From Bacillota bacterium (GTDB taxonomy: Bacteria; Bacillota; Limnochordia; DTU087), in assembly GCA_012798695.1 (NCBI GenBank), contig JAAZMR010000028.1, positions 62,001 to 126,000 of the forward strand: a DNA stretch of 64,000 bases. Reading direction: 5' to 3'. The position numbers and the translations under genes were made by a program. The notes beneath the pieces are model-generated. The model had not been told where the DNA came from, made no database searches, and saw nothing but the letters and a program-made list of their open reading frames with translations. The first letter of the stretch is position 1, and every line of letters begins with the position of its first letter. This document shows positions 46,704 to 55,845 of the stretch, one piece after another.

Positions 46704-47525
46704 ATGAAATATACGTGGAAGGATTGGAAGTGGACGCTGATAGCCCTGATACCGGTATTGATCTTGATCATACCCATTTATTTTGTATTGATCAGCGGTT
46801 TCGAAACCGTGGAAGAGATCTATCATCAGCCTCCATATTTGGTTCCACCCAATCCCACATTGCAGTACTATGCTGATGCTTGGACAACTCTTAATCACTA
46901 CTTGATGAATAGTGTGGTAATATCCGTAGGGGTACTGATCCTGACAATCGTGGTAGCAGCTCCAGCAGCTTTTGCCTTGGCCAAACTCAATTTGCGGGGC
47001 GAGAAAACAGTATCATTTCTGATGGCATTGGTGCAAATGTTACCAGTGACCACGGTCGTCATTCCCCTGTTCCTGATTTTCTTTAAGCTTAAACTTATCA
47101 ATACGCATGTTGGGGTAATCCTTGGTATTTCGGCGTTCACCATCCCCTTTAGCGTAATCTTGCTGACCGCTTATATGCGCTCCATGCCCTGGGGATTGAT
47201 TGAAGCAGCTCGCATCGACGGTGCATCACTCTTCACCATTTTTGTGCGAATAGTGATGCCTATCTGCAAGCCGGCTCTCTCTACCGCTGGAATGCTTGCA
47301 TTGCTGAATGCATGGGGAGACTTCATCTTCGCAATATCCTTTCTGCAAGAGCGATCTCTGCAGCCCATGAGCGTGGGGTTATATAGTTTCATAGGTCAGT
47401 ATGGCACCCAATGGAACTTGCTCATGGCAGGAAGCATGATTTACTCACTGCCGGTGATCATCGTTGTCACCCTCGCCGGTAAAGGATTGGTGTCTGGCCT
47501 AACTGCCGGTGCATTCAAGGAGTAG
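46704..47525 (+). CDS. ABC sugar transporter permease, MalG/UgpE type
   Basis: Second permease of the sugar ABC system. It opens MKYTWKDWKWTLIALIPVLI, shows PNPTLQYYADAW in the first loop, and its EAA loop reads IEAARIDGASLFTIFVRIVM. The C-terminus GKGLVSGLTAGAFKE matches the typical end of this family. It has 273 residues. SD GGGGGAG precedes the ATG. A perfect palindromic terminator follows. Confidence 0.92.
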   Translation: MKYTWKDWKWTLIALIPVLILIIPIYFVLISGFETVEEIYHQPPYLVPPNPTLQYYADAWTTLNHYLMNSVVISVGVLILTIVVAAPAAFALAKLNLRGEKTVSFLMALVQMLPVTTVVIPLFLIFFKLKLINTHVGVILGISAFTIPFSVILLTAYMRSMPWGLIEAARIDGASLFTIFVRIVMPICKPALSTAGMLALLNAWGDFIFAISFLQERSLQPMSVGLYSFIGQYGTQWNLLMAGSMIYSLPVIIVVTLAGKGLVSGLTAGAFKE

Positions 47526-47531
47526 TTAGAA

Positions 47532-47558
47532 AAGGAGCAGCTGAGCTGCTCCTTCATC
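47532..47558. terminator. Palindromic terminator between transporter and kinase genes
   Basis: AAGGAGCAGCTGAGCTGCTCCTT is a perfect inverted repeat (stem around 47534-47552) seven bases after the permease stop, followed by a short T-rich stretch. It also lies downstream of the convergent kinase gene and may serve both. Confidence 0.7.
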
Positions 47559-47587
47559 TGTTCCCCATTTTGCTCTATCCTAGCTGA

Positions 47588-49321
47588 TCAAGTTCCGGTT
47601 TCCTTCCCTTCCCTAACAGCATCTCTCAGATCCAATAGATCTTTCATGATGTGATACAGATTGGCCTCGTAGCCATCGGTTCCGAAGATATCGTGCAACT
47701 CCTTATACATTCCAAATAGCTTGTTATAGGTCTTCACATTGGTTGGGATAGGCTCAAACTGTCTCTCTTTCAACCCACCCATAGCTGCTTGGGCTGCCTC
47801 TACCGCAGCATGGCCACCATTTTCCGGGCCTGCTGCCACTGCGGCAAACATCGCTGCCCCAAGTGCAGGCGTCTGAGCAGATCGAGAGATTTTCATGGTC
47901 CGGTTAGTGACATCGGCATAGATTTGCATGAGCATCTCGTTTTTCTCGGCAATTCCACCACAATTGATGACTTCCTCAATATGGACACCATATTCTTCTA
48001 GCCGCTCAATGATCACTCTAGAACCATAGGCTGTACCTTCGATCAACGCCCTATACATTTCCTCCGGACGGGTCTGTAAAGTCTGACCTAACATGAGCCC
48101 ACTAAGCCGTACATCCACCAAGATGGTGCGATTGCCGTTATTCCAGTCCAAAGCCAAGAGCCCACTTTCACCTGGTTGCTGTTTTTGGGCCTTTTTGGTG
48201 AGCAGTTGATGGATGTCCATCCCTTGCTGTTTAGCCTCTTCCTGATAGCTGGCAGGTACGCAGTGATTTACAAACCAGTTAAAAATATCTCCCACTGCCG
48301 ATTGTCCAGCTTCCAGCCCATAGTGGTCAGGCAAGACTGAACCCTCGACTATCCCACATATCCCCGGTACGTCTGGTAGACCTGTTTTGAGGCTGGCCAC
48401 AGCTACATCACAGGTGGAGGTTCCGATGATTTTCACCAGGGTGCCTTCTTTAACCCCAGCCCCTACTGCTCCCATATGTGCATCAAAAGCGCCAACACTA
48501 ACAGCTATGCCAGCCTTTAACCCCAGCCGTTCCGCCCATTCCTCTGTAAGCAAGCCGGCCCTTTCTCCTGCAGTATAAGCTGTATTGGGCAGAGACTCCC
48601 GTATCCTGCCGAGACGCGGCTCTAAGGAAACCAAGAACTCCTTATCCGGGTAGCCAGACCAATTGGAGTTGAACATAGCCTTGTGCCCTGCTGCACAGAC
48701 TCCACGTTTGAGTTTGTCGGGCGCCACCGTCCCTGTAAGTAAACCAGGGATAATATCAGCAAGTTCTACCCACGTATAGGCCGCATCAGAGACTTCCGGG
48801 TCCACCTTGAGGCAATGCCAGATCTTGGACCAAAACCATTCGGAGGAATAGGCACCACCGACTTTTGCCAGAAACTGTGGCCTAATCTCCGCGGCCCTAG
48901 CTGTGATAGCCCCGGCTTCCTCATAGGAAGTATGATCTTTCCAAAGCCAAGCCATGGCATTTGGGTTATCCACAAATCGTGGGTCCAGTCCTAATGGGAT
49001 GCCATGAGCATCTACTGGCATGGGAGTACTACCAGTTGTATCTACACCAATACCAATGATCTGATCAGGGCTGAAGTCTTTGCGATTAGCCTGCGCTTCT
49101 CGAATAGCACCACGGCCGGCAGCCTCTAACCCATCTAGATAGTCCCGTGGATCCTGACGGGCAACATTAGGATCAACGGGATCGACAATTACCCCATCAA
49201 CTCCGGCTTGGTAGTTGTATACACTAGTACCAACCTCTTCGCCGGTAGCAATATCCACGACCAATGCTCGCACGGAGTTAGTCCCATAATCAAAGCCTAA
49301 GGCAAAACGCCCGTTTTTCAA
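47588..49321 (-). CDS. FGGY-family carbohydrate kinase, ribulokinase-like
   Basis: Resembles L-ribulokinase AraB. ATP-binding fold starts RFALGFDYGTNSVRALVVDI; the substrate-side segment is GIGVDTTGSTPMPVDAHG; LWKDHTSYEEA and VSVGAFDAHMGAVGAGV (catalytic Asp) follow; the second ATPase motif INCGGIAEKNEMLMQIYAD is clear. About 577 residues, the AraB length class. TTG 49321 is seven bases after GGGGG. No araA or araD is near. It may phosphorylate a pentulose that then enters the transketolase pool, or be unrelated to the inositol operon. Exact substrate unknown. Confidence 0.85.
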   Translation of the reverse strand: MKNGRFALGFDYGTNSVRALVVDIATGEEVGTSVYNYQAGVDGVIVDPVDPNVARQDPRDYLDGLEAAGRGAIREAQANRKDFSPDQIIGIGVDTTGSTPMPVDAHGIPLGLDPRFVDNPNAMAWLWKDHTSYEEAGAITARAAEIRPQFLAKVGGAYSSEWFWSKIWHCLKVDPEVSDAAYTWVELADIIPGLLTGTVAPDKLKRGVCAAGHKAMFNSNWSGYPDKEFLVSLEPRLGRIRESLPNTAYTAGERAGLLTEEWAERLGLKAGIAVSVGAFDAHMGAVGAGVKEGTLVKIIGTSTCDVAVASLKTGLPDVPGICGIVEGSVLPDHYGLEAGQSAVGDIFNWFVNHCVPASYQEEAKQQGMDIHQLLTKKAQKQQPGESGLLALDWNNGNRTILVDVRLSGLMLGQTLQTRPEEMYRALIEGTAYGSRVIIERLEEYGVHIEEVINCGGIAEKNEMLMQIYADVTNRTMKISRSAQTPALGAAMFAAVAAGPENGGHAAVEAAQAAMGGLKERQFEPIPTNVKTYNKLFGMYKELHDIFGTDGYEANLYHIMKDLLDLRDAVREGKETGT

Positions 49322-49651
49322 GGCAAATCCCCCTTCCACACGTTATCTACTATTGTCTTTGTGCGCAAACTACCATCATTCTCCTAACTTGCCTAGGAAT
49401 GTATTCGAAAAAGAATGAAAAAAACCTGCAGAGGCAGAGCAATAGATATCCTTAGGGAAGCCCTGGTACCACGCAGCTTCGCATTATCCCGCCGCCAGCT
49501 GCAGATGCCTACACCTACCGATTGCTTTGTGAGAGCTTTGAAAAAGGTAATCCCGAGATCTCCGACGAATTCTTGTTTGAATAGGCTTTTTGCTGCGAAT
49601 TACCGGTAGTGAAATATCATGGCCAGCGAATGAGAAAGGAAGGCATCAGCT
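49322..49651. other. Intergenic region, no gene seen
   Basis: About 330 bases between the divergent kinase and parA genes. A 64-codon frame at 49415-49609 has no SD and no family resemblance. No clear promoter pair was found for either gene. Confidence 0.4.
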
Positions 49652-50431
49652 ATGGCAGTTATTTACGCCATCGCCAGCCAAAAAGGTGGAGTTGGCAAGA
49701 CAACCACTGTGCTTAATCTAGGGGCTGCCCTTGCCGAGATGGGCTGTAGAGTCTTGCTGGTAGATTTAGATCCCCAAGGGGGACTTACCCTGTCATGTGG
49801 ATATGAGCCGGATTCCTTGGAAACCACGATCTATGATGCTCTGCGTCGCTCTCAGAGTGCTGAACCATATATTCTCAAGACATCATTTGGTGCCCACCTG
49901 CTGCCAGCCAATGTGGATCTAGCACTATCCGAAATGGAGTTAGTTGGCAGCCTAGCCAGGGAACGGCGACTAGCCATGGTGCTTGTGCCGGTACGCCACC
50001 AGTATGACGTAATCCTGATCGATTGCCAGCCATCTCTAGGCCTGCTTACGGTTAATGCCCTGGCCTTAGCTGATTATCTTCTGATTCCGGTTGCCTGTGA
50101 GTATCTGGCACAGAAGGCCATTCAGGGTCTTTTGAAACTGGTCAAGAAAGTACAAGTACATTACAACAGCCAGCTGACTATAGCTGGCCTATTACCCACC
50201 ATGTTTGACCGCCGGACCAATCATACAGCAGAGGTGCTGAAGGAGCTGCACGAGACCTTTGAGCCGCAAATCCGGGTATACGAATATATAGTTTATCGAA
50301 GCATTCGGTTCGCCGAATCGGCAGCGGCCGCGAAACCTATCATCCACTATGCCCGCAGCATTCCCGGTGCCGATGCTTATCGTGACCTGGCCCGGGAGAT
50401 CTTCGTCAGCCTGCCGACAACAGCCAGATAG
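49652..50431 (+). CDS. ParA/Soj family ATPase
   Basis: Deviant-Walker ATPase of the ParA/Soj type used in DNA or protein positioning. Walker A is ASQKGGVGKTTTVLNLGAAL with the signature lysine, Walker A' VLLVDLDPQGGLT, and Walker B VILIDCQPSLGLLTVNAL. Length 259 is normal for chromosomal Soj. SD AAAGGAAGG lies eight bases before the ATG. No parB, parS or plasmid genes are nearby, so it is an orphan here; the chromosomal soj-spo0J pair is usually elsewhere. Role unknown. Confidence 0.9.
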   Translation: MAVIYAIASQKGGVGKTTTVLNLGAALAEMGCRVLLVDLDPQGGLTLSCGYEPDSLETTIYDALRRSQSAEPYILKTSFGAHLLPANVDLALSEMELVGSLARERRLAMVLVPVRHQYDVILIDCQPSLGLLTVNALALADYLLIPVACEYLAQKAIQGLLKLVKKVQVHYNSQLTIAGLLPTMFDRRTNHTAEVLKELHETFEPQIRVYEYIVYRSIRFAESAAAAKPIIHYARSIPGADAYRDLAREIFVSLPTTAR

Positions 50432-50457
50432 ATACACCCTCGCGAAGCACCACCAAC

Positions 50458-50508
50458 TTATCCTTTGATCGATCCTGCCAGCAGTCCCCGCACAAAGTAA
50501 CAATACTT
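50458..50508 (-). pseudogene. C-terminal vestige of an ABC sugar permease
   Basis: Directly after fumB, and overlapping its stop in another frame, the minus strand reads KYCYFVRGLLAGSIKG followed by a stop. This is the typical C-terminal signature of MalG-type permeases (compare RYFVRGLTAGAVKG). No other part of a permease is present, so a deletion has probably removed the rest at the fumB junction. Confidence 0.6.
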
Positions 50509-51085
50509 ACTTTTCGCCGGTTTCTTGGTAATGCTGGGCGAGATAATGTTTCCGCCCGATTGCATAGAGATCATTCCCCAGGGGGTCTACGGCCACGATT
50601 AAAGGAAGGTCTTCTACCACTAAGCGCCTGATCGCCTCAGGCCCTAGTTCAGGATAAGCCACAACAGCTGCTTCCCTAACCGAACGGGCAATTAGTGCAC
50701 CGGCACCTCCGATGGCAGCAAGGTAGATGGCGTGGTGCGCGGCTATGGTGTGCACGACTTCTCTGGCAAGGGGGCCCTTGCCAATGATGGCCTTAAGTCC
50801 TGCAGCGAAAAGTTGAGGTGTATAAGGATCCATCCGCCCACTGGTAGTGGGTCCGATAGACCCAGTGATTTGGCCGGGCCGAGCCGGACTGGGCCCAGTG
50901 AAGTAAATAGTAGCTCCCGCCAATTTGATCGGCAAATCTGTACCTGCAGCCAGAAGCCGCACCAACCGTTGGCAAGCGGCATCCCGAGCTGTAAAGATTT
51001 CTCCACTCAAGAGAAGCCTCTCACCCGCCTCCAGCTGCTTGATGTCATGATCAGTAAGAGGTGTTCGCAGCCGCTGCTTAGCCAT
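50507..51085 (-). CDS. Class I fumarate hydratase, beta subunit
   Basis: C-terminal subunit of a two-chain iron-sulfur fumarase (or the related L-tartrate dehydratase). Landmarks are LLSGEIFTARDAACQRLV, IYFTGPSPARPGQITGSIGPTTSGRMDPY split near residues 60-88, GKGPLA and VDPLGNDLY. ATG 51085 follows GGCGGTGAG by seven bases and overlaps the alpha-subunit stop by eight bases. It would interconvert L-malate and fumarate, which fits as the outlet of the malate route proposed for the inositol operon, though it may be housekeeping. Confidence 0.9.
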   Translation of the reverse strand: MAKQRLRTPLTDHDIKQLEAGERLLLSGEIFTARDAACQRLVRLLAAGTDLPIKLAGATIYFTGPSPARPGQITGSIGPTTSGRMDPYTPQLFAAGLKAIIGKGPLAREVVHTIAAHHAIYLAAIGGAGALIARSVREAAVVAYPELGPEAIRRLVVEDLPLIVAVDPLGNDLYAIGRKHYLAQHYQETGEK

Positions 51086-51965
51086 TTGAACACTCACCGC
51101 CTTTTCTTTGGATAGATTCCCCCACGAGAATAATAGAGCGGCTGCGAGTGGCATGACAGCCGATATTCACGGCTACCGGCAATCCTGCTATGTGAGTAGG
51201 GAAGACCTCAACATTCACTCCCAGTACGGTAGTAGCTCCCCCAAATCCCTGAGGTCCTATCCCCAAATCATTGATTTCATGACAAAGGTCTGTCTCCAAC
51301 TGCCGCAGTGCTGCCACGGGATTGGGCTGAGCTAACGAGCGAACCAGCGCTTTCTTAGCTAGTAATGCGGCCTGCTCCATCGTCCCTCCTACCCCAACCC
51401 CTACTACCATAGGCGGACAGGGGTTGCCTCCCGCTTGGCCTACCGCTTCCAAGACATAACGCTTCACTCCTGGTAACCCATCAGCCGGCCTCAACATCTT
51501 GAGGCCGCTCATATTCTCACTGCCAAACCCCTTGGGGGCAATAGTAATCCTCAGTTCATGCCCAGGTACCACATCATAGTGAATGACTGCCGGAGTATTA
51601 TCACCTGTGTTCCGGCGCTGGAAGGGATCCCTGACTACCGAAGCCCTTAGATAACCCCTCTGGTAGCCTTCCCTGACTCCGTCATTAATGGCATCAGTCA
51701 AAAACCCACCCTCAATGCAAACATCCTGCCCGAACTCAACAAAAACCACCACCATACCACAATCCTGGCAGATGGGGATCTGCTGTTCGGCAGCAATGGC
51801 CGCGTTCCGTAAGAGAGCCTTCAAGATATCTTTGCCAATGGGAGAGCTTTCCTTGACTACTGCAGCTTCTAGAGAATGCCGGATATCATCTGGTAGATAG
51901 TAGTTGGCCTCCATGCAGAGTCTGGCCACTGCAGACGATATCTCCTGTACGTGAATACCAGCCAC
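51078..51965 (-). CDS. Class I fumarate hydratase, alpha subunit
   Basis: N-terminal subunit carrying the [4Fe-4S] cluster. Candidate cluster cysteines are in [16 protein letters not shown] (near residue 60-75), [16 protein letters not shown] and [12 protein letters not shown]. The motif [20 protein letters not shown] is typical. Length 295 is normal. It is translationally coupled to the beta subunit. L-tartrate dehydratase is a close alternative; the malate context favours fumarase. Confidence 0.92.
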   Translation of the reverse strand: MAGIHVQEISSAVARLCMEANYYLPDDIRHSLEAAVVKESSPIGKDILKALLRNAAIAAEQQIPICQDCGMVVVFVEFGQDVCIEGGFLTDAINDGVREGYQRGYLRASVVRDPFQRRNTGDNTPAVIHYDVVPGHELRITIAPKGFGSENMSGLKMLRPADGLPGVKRYVLEAVGQAGGNPCPPMVVGVGVGGTMEQAALLAKKALVRSLAQPNPVAALRQLETDLCHEINDLGIGPQGFGGATTVLGVNVEVFPTHIAGLPVAVNIGCHATRSRSIILVGESIQRKGGECSNG

Positions 51966-52114
51966 CCCCGTACCCCCCTACCCCAGTACTCGTTGCTTTA
52001 TGTCCAGTTGTTTGCTCAAACGATGGCGATATCTACTTGTTTCTGTGGATATTACCTCTTTCCTCCATCAGGGATCGAGGCCGAGCCAAGGCCCCGACAT
52101 CGAAGCCATCAGAC

Positions 52115-54475
52115 TTAGCCTTGGGCCCGCTGCTCCAAGATCAAACTCAAAACCAGACCGGCAGCATATACGCTGGTAGTTCCCCCAGCCACGACCCCGG
52201 AATCATTGAAAATCAAGGCCACGAGACTGGCTGTAATAGTAGAAAAGACTATTCCCCGGACCGGTGGATGCTCACCCATAGCAATTTGGACAGCCGGGGT
52301 AGGCCGATAGACCAAAATCGCCATAACACCCAAAGCCACCAAAAGCCCTTTGCTCCAGATACTATAGCGCATCAGCTTTAGATTCATCGATAATTTCCGT
52401 TGCAGGATCCTGCCTATCTCGGACCAATCTCCCTGTGTAACCACCCTCAGAGCTCGAGTGACATGAGATCCTGTTCCCGCCAAGGGAACCAAATTGATCC
52501 AGAGGACACCTATTATGATGACAACCACCACAAGCATGGTCGTCTTCCGCCCAACATGGCTCCATAACCCATAGGCCAAAGGAAAAGCAGTTAACGCGGT
52601 AATGGTGCCACCAGCATTGGCTCCTAGATTAGGCGAGGCCAAGAGAACGATCACTGCCAAAAACCACAAGAGTACTATGGCCGTTACCCGTGGCCAATAC
52701 TCCCGTACCACTAAGGCAGTTAGCAATGATGACCCTATGAGGATACCCATATATTCATTCCCGATACCGTAGAAACGCGCCCCCAACATCACGTCATACC
52801 CTAGAGGAGAAAACTTGATCAGGGGGCTGCCCAGACAAATGTCGAGGACGAGACTCACCGCGGTCAGGCCGCAAACTACTGCGTATTTGCTTTCCATGCT
52901 AGGAGCTAAATACCAGGTTGTGCCTGTAAACAATAAAGCTATGGCCAATGTATAGAAAAAAGCGAACAGTACGGTTGCTGGCCGTAAGACCGGCAGTATT
53001 AGCAGTGCCAAGGGCATAGAGGCAACCAAAAGCAAGGCAAAGGAGATAAAGGCGGTCCACTTCCTCGGTAAGCTGGGGAATGCAATTAAGAATCCAAAGG
53101 CAGTCAAATAGATGACAATTTCCAAGCTCACAAAGGCTCTAAGTAGAGGCGGACGCTGCTTATAGGTAGCCGCACTGCGGGTGAGAAGCTCTTGGAGATA
53201 ATCAAACTCCAATTCGAGCTGATTGCTCCGAGCCAAAGTGATATCAGTCTCTCCACCATCACTACTACCTTTTCTCTCGAAACCAATTACAGCAGGCTGC
53301 ATTGTACTAGTAATCACAGCCCCCGGCAGCCCTTTTGGCCATCGGAGTCCGAGCCAAGAAAGAACCGAAGGGGCAATATCGTAGTTGGTTACTACGCCAC
53401 AGCGCCGTGTAGTTCTGCTGATTAGAAATCCCGGCATAATACCGGGTCCCGCAATCATCATGGGAGTTAGCAGTCTGCCTCCAGCAATGTCCTCTCCAGT
53501 GGGTATGGGGCTGGCAACCATCACCCACTCTCGGTCCAAATCCACTTCCTCCAACAGCTGATCTAGAAACCATTCGATACCTCCCAGAGCCTCGCGGCGA
53601 TAATATTGGTATTGCGATACCCTGAGCTGTTTGCGTTCCGCTTCCACCCTATCCATATCGCCTAGATCTACTACGACGAATTGGGCTATAGGTCTGACTC
53701 CTAGATAGGCATGCCAGAGCGCTTCTAGGTTGCTGCGGCGGCCAGTGGGGAACAGCGGGTCCAGATGGTTCATCCCAGCCCCGACTTTACCCACCGGCAC
53801 TTGACCTCTACCATCCATGGCAATTAACGCCGCCCACCTCTGGTATTCGTCACTATCGGCATCGCCGATAAGTGCAACCCCTTTCCCCGCTTGCCGCAAG
53901 GCTTCGCCTATGACTCCCACCTGCTCAGTACCTACAGAAGCCAGGTTGTTGGCCTTGATACTCTCAATATCCAGCACAACTATACTATCTGATACTGCCT
54001 CCCAGCCGGTCCGGCGACGATAAATATCGCCGGCTTTCTGGTCATGGTATTCCTCACGGGCGGGTAAAGCCAGCTTGGCTCCGGCAGCACCCACCACTCG
54101 AAAACCACCCCCGATTGTGGTATAGGCATTCTCAGGGGTGAGGCCTCCCCCAGTGCGAGTATTCATCAGACCGATCCCGCCGATATGTGCCAGACGCTCC
54201 AGAGAGCCACCGGTCTGTGCCCTCAGATCCTCTAAGGATAGGCGGTTGACTACAACTAGAGTAACCCGCTCCAGGCGATTGGCTGCAGTACTAGAAAGTA
54301 TTTCTGCCCTCTTAGCTTCATGCGCAGCGGCTTGCGAGTGTAAGCGAGATGGGCTGATAGTTGTTTTTACTGCGACAGAGTGCCCTAAGTAGACCAAGAG
54401 GAACAAAACTAGCATAACAGCCACCCAGTTTCCGAACTTACTCTGCCCACCCTCACAGCACAAATCATCACTCAC
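52115..54475 (-). CDS. Large membrane protein with alkaline-phosphatase-like N-terminal domain
   Basis: A 786-residue protein that I cannot name. One N-terminal membrane anchor (residues ~18-35) is followed by an extracytoplasmic domain of about 400 residues with features of the alkaline-phosphatase superfamily fold: TLVVVNRLSLEDL, YTTIGGGFR, FVVVDLGDMDR, PMMIAGPGIMPG and CGVVTNYDIAPSVLSWLGL. The C-terminal ~330 residues contain about ten hydrophobic helices, with conserved-looking ARFYGIGNEYMGILIGSSLL and SPNLGANAGGT. The start of a glycosyltransferase gene's partner lies 16 bases away, so envelope polymer or lipid modification is plausible. Confidence 0.65.
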   Translation of the reverse strand: MSDDLCCEGGQSKFGNWVAVMLVLFLLVYLGHSVAVKTTISPSRLHSQAAAHEAKRAEILSSTAANRLERVTLVVVNRLSLEDLRAQTGGSLERLAHIGGIGLMNTRTGGGLTPENAYTTIGGGFRVVGAAGAKLALPAREEYHDQKAGDIYRRRTGWEAVSDSIVVLDIESIKANNLASVGTEQVGVIGEALRQAGKGVALIGDADSDEYQRWAALIAMDGRGQVPVGKVGAGMNHLDPLFPTGRRSNLEALWHAYLGVRPIAQFVVVDLGDMDRVEAERKQLRVSQYQYYRREALGGIEWFLDQLLEEVDLDREWVMVASPIPTGEDIAGGRLLTPMMIAGPGIMPGFLISRTTRRCGVVTNYDIAPSVLSWLGLRWPKGLPGAVITSTMQPAVIGFERKGSSDGGETDITLARSNQLELEFDYLQELLTRSAATYKQRPPLLRAFVSLEIVIYLTAFGFLIAFPSLPRKWTAFISFALLLVASMPLALLILPVLRPATVLFAFFYTLAIALLFTGTTWYLAPSMESKYAVVCGLTAVSLVLDICLGSPLIKFSPLGYDVMLGARFYGIGNEYMGILIGSSLLTALVVREYWPRVTAIVLLWFLAVIVLLASPNLGANAGGTITALTAFPLAYGLWSHVGRKTTMLVVVVIIIGVLWINLVPLAGTGSHVTRALRVVTQGDWSEIGRILQRKLSMNLKLMRYSIWSKGLLVALGVMAILVYRPTPAVQIAMGEHPPVRGIVFSTITASLVALIFNDSGVVAGGTTSVYAAGLVLSLILEQRAQG

Positions 54476-54491
54476 CCTTCCCTTGGCGAAT

Positions 54492-55709
54492 TTAGAGCTC
54501 AGTCCTCTGACAAATGCGCTGATAAACTCTCTCCACTTGATCTACCATGAAATGAGCATCAAAATGCTTCTTAGCATACTCCGCCGCCTCTGAACCCAAC
54601 CGTTTGGCCAAAGGGCGATCCCTCGCCACAGCCAGCAGAGCTTGCGTAAGTTCTTCTACCTCACCAGGCGATACCAAGATGCCTGTGCGACCAGCTTCCA
54701 CCATCTCGGGAATCCCGCCTACCCGAGTTGCGATCACCGGAATACCCGCAACCATAGCCTCCATGAGGCTAAGAGGCCAACCCTCTGTCAAAGAAGGCAA
54801 CACAAAAGTATCGAAAGCTGGAAACAAGTGCCGGGCTGTATCGCAAAACCCCAAAAAGCGTACATGGTCACTGAGGCCCCTAGCTTGCGCATCTTGCTTC
54901 AATTCTTCCTTGAGGGGGCCATCACCCATGATCACAAATCGCAATGTTGATTCCACTGCGACTACTCGAGCAGCTGCTGCCAGCAAAATGTCAATTCCCT
55001 TTTCCCGAGTCAGACGACAGGCGGTACCTACCACAAAGATATTGGCATCTTCTGCCCAACCCCATTGAGCCCGGTGATTTGCCCGAGCATCGACCATCCG
55101 ATTCGGCTCATGTGTTTTATCCAGCAAAACACCATTGGGAATAAAGCTCACTTTCTCGGCAGGACAACCGATGGTCTGGAGAAGCTCATCTCTAATACCT
55201 GGAGAGACGGCAATGAAATGGGTAGTACCTTTGGCTAGGAGTCTTTCCATGAATTGGCGCCATCTACGTTGTTGCACATCCCGATGTGTTGGCAAGATCT
55301 CGTTATGATAGCTTACCACTACCGGATAGTTGAGCTTGTTTCCGTAGTTTAGTGCCAAACGGGTAACTAGACCGGCTTTGGCGCCATGAGCATGGACTAT
55401 ATCAAAGGGATGGCGGTGAAGGAAGCGAGCAAACCGCCGGATAACCAGTGGATCGACCCAAGGGCGTACGCCATCACCAATATCCAGAGGCAAGATCCGG
55501 CAGACCCCGATCGTTCTTAGACGTTGCATCAGCGTTTCTTCTATTGAGCAGGCCACGGTAATCTCATAGCCGGCTCGCCTTAATCCAGCCATCAAGATTT
55601 CCACATGGGTTAACATACCTCCGGCTGCGGGCCGGATAACTTGAAGTATTCGGGAGATATTACTCACTCCTTGCGACCAACATGATGTCTCTGCCCTATT
55701 CTGGCCCAC
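54492..55709 (-). CDS. Glycosyltransferase family 4 protein
   Basis: GT-B-fold retaining glycosyltransferase. The N-domain opens SRILQVIRPAAGGMLTHVEI and has DIVHAHGAKAGLVTRLAL; the C-domain has GTACRLTREKGIDILLAAA, GDGPLKEEL and the nucleotide-sugar motif FVLPSLTEGWPLSLMEAMVA with VGGIPEMVEAGRTG. The donor is unknown. The start is unclear: AAGGAG is correctly spaced only for an in-frame ATC at 55658, while GTG at 55709 has a distant GGGG. It is followed by the large membrane protein gene, probably in one envelope operon. Confidence 0.88.
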   Translation of the reverse strand: MGQNRAETSCWSQGVSNISRILQVIRPAAGGMLTHVEILMAGLRRAGYEITVACSIEETLMQRLRTIGVCRILPLDIGDGVRPWVDPLVIRRFARFLHRHPFDIVHAHGAKAGLVTRLALNYGNKLNYPVVVSYHNEILPTHRDVQQRRWRQFMERLLAKGTTHFIAVSPGIRDELLQTIGCPAEKVSFIPNGVLLDKTHEPNRMVDARANHRAQWGWAEDANIFVVGTACRLTREKGIDILLAAAARVVAVESTLRFVIMGDGPLKEELKQDAQARGLSDHVRFLGFCDTARHLFPAFDTFVLPSLTEGWPLSLMEAMVAGIPVIATRVGGIPEMVEAGRTGILVSPGEVEELTQALLAVARDRPLAKRLGSEAAEYAKKHFDAHFMVDQVERVYQRICQRTEL

Positions 55710-55751
55710 CTTCTATTTTTCCCCTTACCGGTAGTATCATCCTCATTGCAG

Positions 55752-55791
55752 CGCACAAAAAACCAGGAAATGCCTGATTGCACTCCCTGGT
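55752..55791 (-). terminator. Rho-independent terminator of nadE
   Basis: Minus-strand stem ACCAGGGAGTGC-AATCAG-GCATTTCCTGGT (12 bp with two G-U) followed by TTTTTTG, 54 bases after the nadE stop. Confidence 0.9.
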
Positions 55792-55845
55792 CTCTAGCAC
55801 GTACTGTAGTTTTTGCTATCTCTATCTCCAATAAGCTAGCACCGG

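Noticed and set aside
47588..49321. Assigning the kinase as araB
   Set aside because: The family is clear but no other arabinose genes are present and FGGY kinases change substrate easily, so the symbol was withheld.
49415..49609. A 64-codon frame between the kinase and parA
   Set aside because: No SD, basic random-looking composition and no family match.
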